Below are positions 1 through 7,690 of a stretch of 64,000 nucleotides of DNA, one piece after another. A model generated the notes under the pieces. It saw only the letters and a list, made by a program, of their open reading frames with translations, did no database searches and had not been told where the DNA came from. Position 1 is the first letter of the stretch, and the number at the start of each line of letters is the position of its first letter. A program made the position numbers and the translations under genes. The stretch is from assembly GCF_035818675.1 (NCBI RefSeq), contig NZ_JAYKZZ010000011.1:259009-323008 (forward strand). Reading direction: 5' to 3'. Origin of the DNA: Parapedobacter flavus. Its GTDB lineage: Bacteria > Bacteroidota > Bacteroidia > Sphingobacteriales > Sphingobacteriaceae.

Positions 1-297
1 AAGGATATACAACAGGGCGAATTGCAGGTGGCCCCAGGCGCTCAAGCTCACCAATATCGATTCCAGAGCGAAGCCAAAGAAGTAAAACGTGAGCATATTG
101 AACAGCAGGTGCCCCCAATCTTTATGGATAAGGCCGCTGGTTAGCAGGGTGTAGAGATGGCGCCCGCGGCTCACGCTGTGCGGGTGGAGCATAAACCGAC
201 CGAAAAGGTGGTGGTTTGAAAAGGTGTAGATACTGGTAGCGATGGTAAAGGCAAAAATGATGCTGGCTACCGGGGTCTGGATCAGATATTCTTTCAT
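1..297 (-). CDS. Rhomboid family intramembrane serine protease, 3' end cut by window edge
   Basis: The first 99 codons of a - strand gene run off the left edge. The start is the ATG at 295-297. The protein begins MKEYLIQTPVAS, has a hydrophobic segment (about residues 8-22), then a histidine/arginine-rich stretch and the block HLLFNM, which fits the conserved H-x3-N motif of rhomboid transmembrane helix 2. It continues into another hydrophobic segment (FYFFGFALE). The GxSG serine and the catalytic histidine would lie outside the window, so activity cannot be judged. Rhomboids cleave membrane proteins within the bilayer. The downstream partner on this strand is not visible; the upstream neighbour is the radical SAM gene 43 bases away on the same strand, so co-transcription is possible. 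The identification rests on one motif and hydrophobicity. Confidence 0.72.
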   Translation of the reverse strand, partial: MKEYLIQTPVASIIFAFTIATSIYTFSNHHLFGRFMLHPHSVSRGRHLYTLLTSGLIHKDWGHLLFNMLTFYFFGFALESILVSLSAWGHLQFALLYIL

Positions 298-340
298 CCT
301 ATAATCTTCAACTGCCGAAAGTAAGAAAAAAAGGGGGTAC

Positions 341-1411
341 TCAAAACAAATCGAGCTGCTTTCCTCCCTTTGGGGTGAACAAATCCAGCCGCAGTTCGGG
401 CAGGCAGCGGTCGCCGAGGTACTGCTTCACGCTGAGTTTGAACAGCTGCCGGATGCTTTCGGCCTCCTGACCTTCGCCCTTCATGCGGGTTCCCCACCGG
501 CTGTCGTTGAGCTTTCCGCCGTGGCAGGCGGCAATGCCATGAAGTACTTTTTCGGCCCGGTCGGGGTAGGCCTTGTGTACCCAATCGGTAAACAAGTCGC
601 CAATGGCGCCGTTGAGCCGCACAATCGTATACCCTGCGCCACGTGCACCGTGGTGCGCAGCCGCCTCGATGACGCGCGGCACCTCCTCGCTATTGAGGCC
701 GGGAATGATGGGGGCACACATCACCATCACCGGTATGCCCGCATCGCTAAGCCGCTTGATGACCTGTAGCCGGCCCTTTGCCGTAACCGTGCGCGGCTCC
801 ATCTTCTGCCGCAGCGACTCGTTCAGCGAGTTGAGCGAAATGGCGACATGGACAAGGCCCAGGCGGGCCAGTTGCGAGAGGATTTCCACATCGCGCAAAA
901 TGAGGTTGTTTTTGCTGATGATAGAAACCGGATGGCGGTGGCGCAGCAGCACCTCTAGGATTGCGCGGGTGATGCCGAGCTTGCGCTCCACGGGCTGGTA
1001 GCAGTCGGTATTGCCCGAGAGCATGATCGGCTGCGGCCGGTAGCCACGGGCGTTGAGCTGGCGCTCCAGTACGCTGGCGGCGTTGCGCTTCACGATGATT
1101 TTCCGTTCGAAATCGAGCCCGGCACTGTAGCCCCAGTACTCGTGGGCGTTGCGGGCATAGCAATAGATGCAGCCGTGCTCGCAACCTTGGTAAGGGTTGA
1201 GGGAGTACCCCATGCGGACGTCGGGGCTGTCGTTGACGCTGATGATTTTCTTGGGGTTTTCTTCAATAAGCTGGGTATTCGAATTTTCGAGGAATTCTTC
1301 ATCCAACCCTTCGATGTGCTCAGCGACGTACCGCTGTGCGGCAAACTTATTGTGCGTATTCACCTGGGCGCCGCGGCCCTTGAAATATTCGGGGTTCTGT
1401 ATCGTATCCAT
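341..1411 (-). CDS. PA0069-type radical SAM protein (SplB-like)
   Basis: This 356-residue cytoplasmic protein carries a CxxxCxxC cluster (C77, C81, C84 in GCEHGCIYCYAR), the ligand set for a radical SAM 4Fe-4S cluster. The surrounding block (NPYQGCEHGCIYC, then SGNTDCYQPVE) is characteristic of the PA0069/spore-photoproduct-lyase-like family, whose substrate is not established. Length is normal for the family and no residue appears lost. The start at 1411 is supported by a TATATTTG element ending five bases upstream, which implies a nearly leaderless transcript. It may share a transcript with the rhomboid gene downstream. The GC-rich composition gives long overlapping open frames on the other strand; these are not genes. 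Confidence 0.9.
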   Translation of the reverse strand: MDTIQNPEYFKGRGAQVNTHNKFAAQRYVAEHIEGLDEEFLENSNTQLIEENPKKIISVNDSPDVRMGYSLNPYQGCEHGCIYCYARNAHEYWGYSAGLDFERKIIVKRNAASVLERQLNARGYRPQPIMLSGNTDCYQPVERKLGITRAILEVLLRHRHPVSIISKNNLILRDVEILSQLARLGLVHVAISLNSLNESLRQKMEPRTVTAKGRLQVIKRLSDAGIPVMVMCAPIIPGLNSEEVPRVIEAAAHHGARGAGYTIVRLNGAIGDLFTDWVHKAYPDRAEKVLHGIAACHGGKLNDSRWGTRMKGEGQEAESIRQLFKLSVKQYLGDRCLPELRLDLFTPKGGKQLDLF

Positions 1412-1415
1412 TGCA

Positions 1416-1423
1416 CAAATATA
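1416..1423 (-). promoter_or_regulatory. Bacteroidota -7 element TATATTTG for the radical SAM gene
   Basis: On the - strand the sequence reads TATATTTG, then TGCA, then ATG. This matches the TAnnTTTG consensus of the Bacteroidota primary sigma factor. With only four bases between the element and the start codon, the mRNA is expected to begin at or next to the ATG. No clear -33 TTTG was found. Confidence 0.6.
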
Positions 1424-1513
1424 CTAAATAAATTAGTGTAGTCATTTACCCTTGCGCGTGGAGAAGTAATTGTTAAAAAATGTTAAACCGATAAAACCAA
1501 CGTATCAAAGCCT

Positions 1514-1521
1514 TATCTTTG
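1514..1521 (+). promoter_or_regulatory. -7 element TATCTTTG upstream of a putative small RNA
   Basis: A perfect TAnnTTTG element sits on the + strand about 40 bases before a rho-independent terminator, with no open reading frame between. A convincing -33 element is not visible at the usual spacing, so the promoter is supported by the -7 match and position only. Confidence 0.5.
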
Positions 1522-1525
1522 TGGC

Positions 1526-1593
1526 TCATAATTTAGGTTTATAATTGGTTAGTTTAAAAGGTTTCCATTCTCCCCGTTTGGAAACCTTTTTTT
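1526..1593 (+). ncRNA. Putative small RNA of about 65-70 nt with a C-rich terminator loop
   Basis: Between the divergent radical SAM and phosphoesterase genes lies a free-standing unit: a TATCTTTG promoter element, about 30 bases of AT-rich sequence, and a strong hairpin followed by a T tract. No start codon plus frame of useful length lies in it. The terminator loop contains CTCCCC, a C-rich single-stranded motif of the sort used by some regulatory RNAs to pair with G-rich targets. Alternative: it could be the leader of the phosphoesterase gene with an attenuator, but the gene starts 158 bases after the terminator. No known RNA family was recognised. Confidence 0.45.
1556..1593 (+). terminator. 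Rho-independent terminator
   Basis: AAAAGGTTTCC (1556-1566) pairs perfectly with GGAAACCTTTT (1580-1590) around a 13-base loop, and the T run continues to 1593. Reading from the - strand the hairpin is followed by few T residues beyond the arm, so the + strand is the better assignment. Confidence 0.75.
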
Positions 1594-1750
1594 ATTGACC
1601 CGACCATGCCGCCCGCATCCACCCATATCCCTCCTTCACCATTTTTTTACATAAATTTCATGCGTAGTATACCTGAAATTCGTTTCTTTGTAACAAAATG
1701 AAACAGAACGGAAGTAAAATTAACCAGGTAGTAAAATAAAAAGCAAATTT

Positions 1751-3310
1751 ATGAAGAAGCAAGCGTTCTACCTCGGCATGGGGTTTCTCATGCTGTCGTT
1801 GCCATCTCTAGGGCAACAGCTCGCAAAAGGAGTGGTCTTTGACGACCAGAATCAAAACGGCACCAAAGAACGGCGCGAAAAAGGCATCGCCGGCGTGTCG
1901 GTTACCAACGGCCTCCAAGTGGTTCAAACCGATGAGAAGGGACGTTATGAGTTGCCCGTGGGCAACGACCAGATCATTGCCGTCATCAAGCCGGGCAACT
2001 ACGATGTGCCGGTAGATGACAATCAGCTGCCCCAGTTTTTCTACATCCACAAGCCCGACGGCTCGCCCGAGCTCAAGTATCCGGGCGTGGCACCCACCGG
2101 TCCGCTGCCCAAGAAAATCAATTTCCCGTTGGTGAAGCATGAATCGGGCGACGATTTCAAGATGATCCTTTTCGGCGACCCACAGGTGTATACCGAAGAT
2201 GAGGTGCGCTACTACGAGCAGGGCGTCATCGCCGAGCTGCGCGGGGCAGAAGGCTATGTATTTGGCATGAGCCTGGGCGACCTGGTAGGCAACAGGCCCG
2301 ACCTGTTCAATCCCTATATCGCCGCCACTAAACAAGTGGGTGTGCCGTGGTATAACGTGATGGGCAACCACGACCTCAATTTCGACGTCACGGCCGATTC
2401 GCTGTCGGACGAAGCCTTCGAAGCCCATTTCGGGCCCAGCACCTACGCCTTCAACCAAGGTAAGGTGCACTTCATCGTGATAGACGATATCCTCTACCCC
2501 GATCCGCGCGACGGCGACGGCTACTGGGGCGGCCTCACCGACCAGCAGCTCACCTTCATCGAGAACGACCTGCGGTACGTGCCCAAAGACCACCTGGTGG
2601 TATTGGCCTTCCACATCCCGTTTACCAGCGCCTACCGCAAGAAAGATCGCGATCGCCTCTTCGAGCTGCTGCAGCCGTTTCCCCACACCCTCTCGTTTTC
2701 GGCCCACACCCATCGGCAGTCGCACTTTTTCCTGACGGGCGACCACGGCTGGCTGCGCGATGAGCCACACCACCACTACAACGCCGGCACCACCTCGGGC
2801 AACTGGTACAGCGGCCGCTTCAACGATGCCGGCGTGCCCGCTTCCATGATGGCCGATGGCACTCCCAAGGGCTACGCCCTCGTAAGCTTCGATGGCAACC
2901 AATACCAGATCGACTACAAAGTGGCCGGCAAACCCGCCACGCACCAGATCGGCATTTTTGCACCCAAGGTAACCGCAGCGGGCATCAGAGGATCCATCAC
3001 CATCTACGCCAACTTCTACATGGGCGGCGCTAACGATACCGTGCAGGTGCGCATCGGGGATGGCAAATGGACCACCATGAAACGCGTGGAAGAGTACGAC
3101 CCCACCTTCGTTGCCGAGCGCATCGCGTGGGACCGGACCGAAACCATCTGGGAAGGCCGGAAGCCCGGCGAACCGAGCATCAGCAACCACCTGTGGAAAC
3201 TCAACGTGGCCAACCGAAAGCTCAAGCGCGGTAACCACACCATCGAGGTGCGTGCAACCGATATGTTCGGCCGTACCTTCACCGAAAAAGCATCGTTGAC
3301 GGTTCGTTAA
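1751..3310 (+). CDS. Secreted calcineurin-like metallophosphoesterase with N- and C-terminal accessory domains
   Basis: The 519-residue protein opens with a signal peptide (about residues 1-21, ending SLGQ). A small beta domain follows (about 25-130) with the calcium-site-like stretch DDQNQNG and the block GRYELPV, as in the metallophos_N family. The catalytic domain (about 135-350) shows the dinuclear metal motifs in order: D143 in GDPQ, GDLVG (176-180), GNHD (205-208), H288 in FHIPF, and AHTH (318-321). The first motif is GDPQ instead of the common D-x-H, and FHIP replaces GHxP; both occur in secreted members. A C-terminal beta domain ends the protein. It probably hydrolyses a phosphate ester in the periplasm or outside the cell; the substrate is unknown. 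It is monocistronic, with a terminator directly after it. Confidence 0.88.
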   Translation: MKKQAFYLGMGFLMLSLPSLGQQLAKGVVFDDQNQNGTKERREKGIAGVSVTNGLQVVQTDEKGRYELPVGNDQIIAVIKPGNYDVPVDDNQLPQFFYIHKPDGSPELKYPGVAPTGPLPKKINFPLVKHESGDDFKMILFGDPQVYTEDEVRYYEQGVIAELRGAEGYVFGMSLGDLVGNRPDLFNPYIAATKQVGVPWYNVMGNHDLNFDVTADSLSDEAFEAHFGPSTYAFNQGKVHFIVIDDILYPDPRDGDGYWGGLTDQQLTFIENDLRYVPKDHLVVLAFHIPFTSAYRKKDRDRLFELLQPFPHTLSFSAHTHRQSHFFLTGDHGWLRDEPHHHYNAGTTSGNWYSGRFNDAGVPASMMADGTPKGYALVSFDGNQYQIDYKVAGKPATHQIGIFAPKVTAAGIRGSITIYANFYMGGANDTVQVRIGDGKWTTMKRVEEYDPTFVAERIAWDRTETIWEGRKPGEPSISNHLWKLNVANRKLKRGNHTIEVRATDMFGRTFTEKASLTVR

Positions 3311-3343
3311 ACATCTTATTGCAGCATATTAGACCTTACATGC

Positions 3344-3381
3344 AGGCTATGCCGCCGCCAACAGCGGGGCATAGCCTTTTT
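3344..3381 (+). terminator. Rho-independent terminator after the phosphoesterase gene
   Basis: AGGCTATGCC (3344-3353) pairs perfectly with GGCATAGCCT (3368-3377), followed by T residues to 3381. It separates the phosphoesterase from the SulP gene. Confidence 0.8.
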
Positions 3382-3414
3382 GCTTCCCGGCCCTGCGGGT
3401 TTCCATAATAAGCG

Positions 3415-3422
3415 TACCTTTG
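3415..3422 (+). promoter_or_regulatory. -7 element TACCTTTG for the SulP gene
   Basis: A TAnnTTTG match ends 18 bases before the ATG at 3441 and lies just after the terminator of the upstream gene, so the transporter is expected to have its own promoter. Confidence 0.6.
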
Positions 3423-3440
3423 CGCGCTTAACGCGGCAGC

Positions 3441-4976
3441 ATGAAAGCATACGTACAACTATTCGATCTTAAGCAAAAGGTAAACTACAAAACCGAGATC
3501 CTGGCGGGGCTCACCGTGGCCATGACCATGATCCCCGAGTCGCTCTCATTTGCCATATTGGCCGGCTTATCGCCCCTCACTGGGCTGTACGCCGCCTTTT
3601 TGATGGGCTTGGTTACCGCCATCCTCGGGGGGCGGCCCGGCATGGTGTCGGGCGGCGCGGGGGCTACCATCGTGGTGCTCATCGCGCTCAGCAAGGCCCA
3701 TGGCGTCGAATACCTGTTCGCTGCCGTGGCCCTCGCAGGGCTGCTCCAGTTCCTCGTTGGTGTATTCCGCCTGGGCAAGTTCGTGCGGCTTATCCCTCAG
3801 CCGGTCATGTACGGCTTTCTGAACGGCCTGGCCGTTATCATCTTCATGGCACAGCTCGAGCAGTTCAAGGTTGCCGATGGTGGCATCACCACGTGGCTAT
3901 CCGGCACCCCGCTGTACATCATGGGTGGGCTCACATTGCTTACCATTGCCATCGTGCTGGTAGTGCCGCGCCTTACCAAGGCCATCCCCGCCTCGCTCGT
4001 GGCCATCCTGGTGGTATTCGGCCTGGTGCTGGGGTTCGGTATCGACACCAAAACCGTGGGCGATATCGCCAGCATCGAGGGTGGTTTTCCCGCCTTCCAC
4101 ATCCCCATGGTGCCGTTTACGCTCGAGACCCTGCAGATCATCTTCCCCTTTGCGCTGGTGATGGCCGGCGTGGGACTGGTAGAGTCGCTGCTCACGCTAT
4201 CCATGGTCGATGAGATCACCCGTACGCGGGGCAGCGCCAACCGCGAAGCGGTGGCACAAGGCACCGCCAATGTGGTCAACGGGTTCTTCGGCGGCATGGG
4301 CGGCTGTGCCATGGTGGCCCAGACATTGGTAAACCTCAATGCCGGTTCGCGTGCCCGCCTCGCGGCCATCATCGGTGCCGTTACCATCCTGCTCATCATT
4401 TTGGTGGGTGCACCGGTCATCGAACGCATCCCCATGGCTGCGCTGGTGGGGGTAATGGTCATGGTCGCCATCGGCACCTTCGAGTGGGTGTCGCTGCGCA
4501 TCATCAACAAAATGCCCAAATCCGATATCTTCGTAGGCATCCTCGTGGCCGTCATCACCATTGTGCTGCACAACCTCGCGTTGGCGGTACTGGTGGGGGT
4601 CGTCGTGGCGGCCCTGGTGTTCGCGTGGGACAATGCCAAGCGCATCCGCGCACGCAAGCACATCGATGCCACGGGCGCTAAGGTGTACGAGATTTATGGG
4701 CCGCTGTTTTTTGGCTCGGTGACCGCCTTCCTGGAGAAGTTCGACGTGGAGAACGACCCCGAGGATGTCGTTATCGATTTCAGGGAGAGCCGCGTGGCCG
4801 ATATGAGTGCCATCGACGCCCTCAACAAAATCACCGCCCGGTATTCAGCGGCCAACAAACACGTCGTGTTGAAACACCTGAGCGACGATTGCCGCAGCAA
4901 GCTTAAGAAGGCCGAAGGCATCATCGTGGTAACGCTGGCCGAAGACCCCACGTACAAGGTGGTGGCCGATCGGTAG
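3441..4976 (+). CDS. SulP (SLC26) family inorganic anion transporter with STAS domain
   Basis: This 511-residue inner-membrane protein has a chain of hydrophobic helices through about residue 395, beginning with the family signature region (MTMIPESLSFAILAGLSPLTGLYAAF) and ending in a cytoplasmic STAS domain (about 410-505: VYEIYGPLFFGSVTAFLEKF, then VIDFRESRVADMSAIDAL). SulP proteins move sulfate, bicarbonate or related anions across the inner membrane; the substrate cannot be read from the sequence. The length is at the short end for the family but both domains are complete. It is preceded by its own promoter element and followed on the other strand by a toxin-antitoxin locus, so it appears monocistronic. 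Confidence 0.92.
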   Translation: MKAYVQLFDLKQKVNYKTEILAGLTVAMTMIPESLSFAILAGLSPLTGLYAAFLMGLVTAILGGRPGMVSGGAGATIVVLIALSKAHGVEYLFAAVALAGLLQFLVGVFRLGKFVRLIPQPVMYGFLNGLAVIIFMAQLEQFKVADGGITTWLSGTPLYIMGGLTLLTIAIVLVVPRLTKAIPASLVAILVVFGLVLGFGIDTKTVGDIASIEGGFPAFHIPMVPFTLETLQIIFPFALVMAGVGLVESLLTLSMVDEITRTRGSANREAVAQGTANVVNGFFGGMGGCAMVAQTLVNLNAGSRARLAAIIGAVTILLIILVGAPVIERIPMAALVGVMVMVAIGTFEWVSLRIINKMPKSDIFVGILVAVITIVLHNLALAVLVGVVVAALVFAWDNAKRIRARKHIDATGAKVYEIYGPLFFGSVTAFLEKFDVENDPEDVVIDFRESRVADMSAIDALNKITARYSAANKHVVLKHLSDDCRSKLKKAEGIIVVTLAEDPTYKVVADR

Positions 4977-4984
4977 CGCTGCGC

Positions 4985-5261
4985 TTATTTATCGTCGTAG
5001 TGTCCGTAGGCGGATAGTATATCAACTGTGACCGTTTGATCGATCACTTTATATACCAATCGATGTTTCTTGGAGATGCGTCTTGACCACTGGCCTTTCG
5101 CTTTATGTTTTAACTGTTCCGGCTTGCCGGTTCCGGTGTAGGGGTGCACGATAACCTCATTCAGTAATTGTGTGACTTTCTTGAAAGCGGGATGATCGGT
5201 TTTTTTTGAGGCGGGCTATATCTTTTTCTGCCCTCATGGAAAAGGTTAGTTTATAAGACAT
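4985..5261 (-). pseudogene. Txe/YoeB-type toxin gene, frameshifted at an A8 tract
   Basis: The gene starts at ATG 5259-5261, one base after the antitoxin stop. It reads MSYKLTFSMRAEKDIARLK and then goes out of frame at eight consecutive A residues on the coding strand (5200-5207). Removing one A restores a 91-residue YoeB/Txe-like protein that includes GTGKPEQLKH, WSRRIS and HRLVYKV, ending ILSAYGHYDDK. In active YoeB, the WSRRI and HRLVY blocks form the ribosome-dependent RNase core. As written, the frame stops after about 34 codons. The cause may be real inactivation, phase variation by slippage, or a homopolymer read error. The intact antitoxin and operator beside it favour a locus that was active recently. 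Confidence 0.8.
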
Positions 5262-5262
5262 A

Positions 5263-5616
5263 TCATAAAGACTCCAAAAAGGTTTGAAGTTCCGCTTGGC
5301 TTTTGATTGTTTTCACTGCTTTTCCCTGTTCAGCATCGTTAATCGCTTCTTTCAGGAGTTCTACGTTTCGTTTGTCCGCATAATACAAATCCCCCGATGG
5401 GCTAATTTCGAAAGGATCAATGCGGTACTCCACCGGTATTCTTAAAAAATCCTTCACCCAGTTTTCATCCAGAAATACACGGTCAGGAGCGTCACTTACG
5501 ATAAGATTAACAAATTTACTGCCGCGCTTCACTACGACCCTTTCTTTCTCAGCGAGTTCGAAATATAACTTCATCCCACTGCGGATTTCCCGCGTTGTAA
5601 TTACCTTCATAATCAT
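5263..5616 (-). CDS. Type II antitoxin, prevent-host-death (Phd/YefM-like) family
   Basis: The protein is 117 residues (or 115 from the second ATG). Its N-terminal part, MKVITTREIRSG then KRGSKFVNLIVSD, resembles the DNA-binding and dimerisation half of Phd/YefM-type antitoxins. The C-terminal half, with DLYYADKRNVELLKEA and the acidic/Gln-rich tail, would wrap the toxin. It sits one base upstream of the broken YoeB-type toxin gene, which is the usual antitoxin-first order. A perfect 20-bp palindrome covering the promoter 12 bases upstream is the likely binding site for the antitoxin. It is longer than the usual 80-90 residues of YefM. Confidence 0.75.
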   Translation of the reverse strand: MIMKVITTREIRSGMKLYFELAEKERVVVKRGSKFVNLIVSDAPDRVFLDENWVKDFLRIPVEYRIDPFEISPSGDLYYADKRNVELLKEAINDAEQGKAVKTIKSQAELQTFLESL

Positions 5617-5627
5617 TTATTTAATAC

Positions 5628-5647
5628 ACTTTTGTGTACACAAAAGT
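5628..5647. promoter_or_regulatory. Palindromic operator overlapping the toxin-antitoxin promoter
   Basis: ACTTTTGTGTACACAAAAGT is a perfect 20-bp inverted repeat. On the - strand its outer edge forms the -7 element TACTTTTG (5641-5648), followed after about 25 bases by the antitoxin start codon. A repressor bound here would cover the promoter, which fits autoregulation by the antitoxin. Confidence 0.7.
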
Positions 5648-5686
5648 AGTAACATTTTATTGAATTTGCAAGTCCCCGCCGCCTAT

Positions 5687-5872
5687 TGAGGGCAACCGCA
5701 TTTAAAACTTGTCGTCATCGCGAAATGGTGTTGGATCGTGCGAGTTGAAGCAATCTTCGACCAAAACAGATTGGTTTCCTTCGGAGCTGCTTCGCGGTCG
5801 CTCCTTTTCACCGGCAAACGCGCTTGCTCGCAAGGACGATTAATCGTTAATATTTTTAAATGCGGTTGCCCT
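5687..5872. repeat. Dispersed element with 19-bp perfect terminal inverted repeats
   Basis: AGGGCAACCGCATTTAAAA (5689-5707) recurs inverted at 5854-5872. The core has further imperfect inverted segments (TCGTCATCGCGA on the left, TCGCAAGGACGA on the right) and no coding frame. The left 32 bases (5687-5718) recur exactly at 25628-25659. The structure looks like a small non-autonomous mobile repeat (MITE-like) or an intergenic repeat unit. It abuts the 3' end of the next gene. Confidence 0.65.
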
Positions 5873-5876
5873 GCGC

Positions 5877-6062
5877 TTATTCTTTATCCCGGGTATTGCG
5901 CACCAATGAAATACCTGATAGGAAGAAAATGAGCCCGATGACCCCTACGACGATCAGCTCGCGGGTGCCGCCGGTCTGCTGTACCACCATGGCGCCCGTG
6001 TAGATGAGGCCCCCGATACCCAGCACGGTAAGGATGGTGCCGAAAATTCGCTTTACATTCAT
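5877..6062 (-). CDS. Small two-helix membrane protein of unknown function
   Basis: From ATG 6060-6062 the protein is 61 residues: a short basic N-terminus (MNVKRIFG), a hydrophobic helix (TILTVLGIGGLIYTGAMVV), a polar link (QQTGGTREL), a second hydrophobic helix (IVVGVIGLIFFLSGISLV) and a charged tail (RNTRDKE). This is a plausible inner-membrane hairpin of a type common in Bacteroidota. An in-frame upstream ATG at 6095 would add 11 residues but breaks the expected basic start before helix 1. No function can be assigned. The inverted-repeat element ends four bases from its stop codon. Confidence 0.6.
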   Translation of the reverse strand: MNVKRIFGTILTVLGIGGLIYTGAMVVQQTGGTRELIVVGVIGLIFFLSGISLVRNTRDKE

Positions 6063-6387
6063 AGCTCTTGTTTTTGGCGTAACACTTCTGTCCATAGAAC
6101 AACCGTTATCGGATTTTGTTGTTTTTGAATGGGTGTATCCTCTCCCGCGGAGCGGAAACTAAACTGCAAAACGTTTTCGGTTGAGGACAATTTTTATTGT
6201 TTTTGTCTTTCGCTGAGGACATTTTATGGAAACGTTGCACGAAAAATCCGGCATTCTGTTCGTTTAATCCCAATCTATTCCATGCGTTGTCTGCCCAACC
6301 CAAGAATGCCGGGAGCACCCGCGAAAGTTTTTTCTACCCCACCCCCCCCATGTTGCCACTTTTTCGGTATTACCTTAAAAGAGCAAC
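6063..6387. other. Intergenic stretch, no gene seen
   Basis: The 325 bases between the small membrane protein and FecR hold no credible frame. An 8-bp direct repeat TGAGGACA occurs at 6182-6189 and 6214-6221, each followed by a T-rich run, and a C7-8 run lies near 6345. The repeat pair could be a regulator site for the FecR operon, but nothing else supports that. Confidence 0.3.
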
Positions 6388-7491
6388 ATGGAAAACGAAG
6401 CATCACGTATTGCCGAACTGCTCCGCAAGTACCGATCGGGTTCGCTTTCGGAAGCGGAGAAGGCTGAACTGCTGGAATATGCGGAGACGCATGCGGGCAC
6501 AAAGGCGTTGCTGCGTGATATGCGCCGCTCGTTTCGGGAAACGAACCTTGGCCACGTCGCTCAAGATGGTGCAGCCCATCATGAGGCGCTTGACGACACC
6601 CGGGCCACGCGCATGCGGGCCGACATCTGGCGGTGGGTTGCCCCCGAAAAAGCCATCCGCCGTCTTCCTCGGTGGCGCATTCCCGCGGCGGCCGTGCTGG
6701 TGTGCCTGCTGGGCGCTGCTTATTTCCTGCAGCGCAATGCTACCGAACCGGTCACCTGGCAGCACCTCGCCACCACGGCCGGCGAGCATCAACGCATCGT
6801 GCTGCCCGATAGCTCCGTGGTTTACCTCAATGGCAACTCTACCCTGTCTTACCCGCAAAAATTCAGCGGCGTGCAGCGCGTGGTACGTTTAGCTGGCGAA
6901 GCTTTTTTTGATGTATCGCACAACCCACAGCAGCCGTTTTTCGTGGTGGGGAAAGATTTTACCACCAAAGTATTGGGCACCGCCTTCAACGTAGATACCG
7001 ACTTGGCACCCGGTATTGCTGTGGCTGAGGGAAAGGTCCAAGTGGTGCGTATACCACAAGCGACCGTACAGCAGACCTTGGATCGAGCGGCATCCTGGCA
7101 GGCGAGAGTTGGTCTGCGCCAACCCGTACGGGTAGAGGAGGCTTGGGCCACTAAAGGCCCACGCGACGAGGCGTTCGTCACCGCAGCGCAATATGTATTG
7201 GTAGATACCGTATCGGGTATACTGGAGGTCGGACAGGGCAGCGCTCCCAACTGGCGGGCGGGTGAGCTCGCTTTTTATAACGCCCCTATCGGGCGGATCG
7301 CCAAGCAGCTAACCCGTTACTACGGCGAAGAAATCGTGGTTGATGAGACCATCAGCGGCTGTGAAGTTACCCTTCCGGCCATGAACAAGCCGCTCGAACA
7401 CGTGTTGAGTACGCTGGCGCGCCTGCGGCAGGGCAGCGTAGTGAAAATACAAGAAACATGGCATCTCCGAGGGCGGGGGTGCGGATCGTAG
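6388..7491 (+). CDS. FecR family anti-sigma factor
   Basis: The protein has 367 residues. The N-terminal cytoplasmic part (about 1-90) begins MENEASRIAELLRKYRSGSLSEAE, the usual sigma-binding region. A single membrane helix follows (about 94-112, RIPAAAVLVCLLGAAYFL). The periplasmic FecR domain (about 125-225) includes GEHQRIVLPDSSVVYLNGNS and GEAFFDV. The C-terminal DUF4974-type region (about 285-360) includes the AFYNAPIGRIAKQLTRYY block. In this family, an STN-type TonB receptor signals through FecR to release an ECF sigma factor. The STN-containing SusC directly downstream fits, but the sigma gene is not adjacent as usual; the nearest ECF sigma gene is at 17706-18302 on the other strand. 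Confidence 0.92.
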   Translation: MENEASRIAELLRKYRSGSLSEAEKAELLEYAETHAGTKALLRDMRRSFRETNLGHVAQDGAAHHEALDDTRATRMRADIWRWVAPEKAIRRLPRWRIPAAAVLVCLLGAAYFLQRNATEPVTWQHLATTAGEHQRIVLPDSSVVYLNGNSTLSYPQKFSGVQRVVRLAGEAFFDVSHNPQQPFFVVGKDFTTKVLGTAFNVDTDLAPGIAVAEGKVQVVRIPQATVQQTLDRAASWQARVGLRQPVRVEEAWATKGPRDEAFVTAAQYVLVDTVSGILEVGQGSAPNWRAGELAFYNAPIGRIAKQLTRYYGEEIVVDETISGCEVTLPAMNKPLEHVLSTLARLRQGSVVKIQETWHLRGRGCGS

Positions 7492-7690
7492 ACTTCGATA
7501 ACTAACCAACCTGATGATGAAGAAGAAAAAAGCCCCCGAATAATGGTATCACCGGCCCAAAACAACAAAGTCGGCAAAACCATGTTTCACCGACTCGTTC
7601 ACTGAATGGTAAGTGCAACGCCAAGCCTGAGAAACTTGTTGCAGCTACCTGAGTCCATACAAATTATTTACCCTATTCAGTTATGCAAAT

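Noticed and set aside
1808..3238. 476-codon open frame on the - strand
   Set aside because: It lies antisense to the phosphoesterase gene, which has complete catalytic motifs. The antisense translation is rich in V, A, G and H without domains; GC-rich coding DNA commonly yields such frames.
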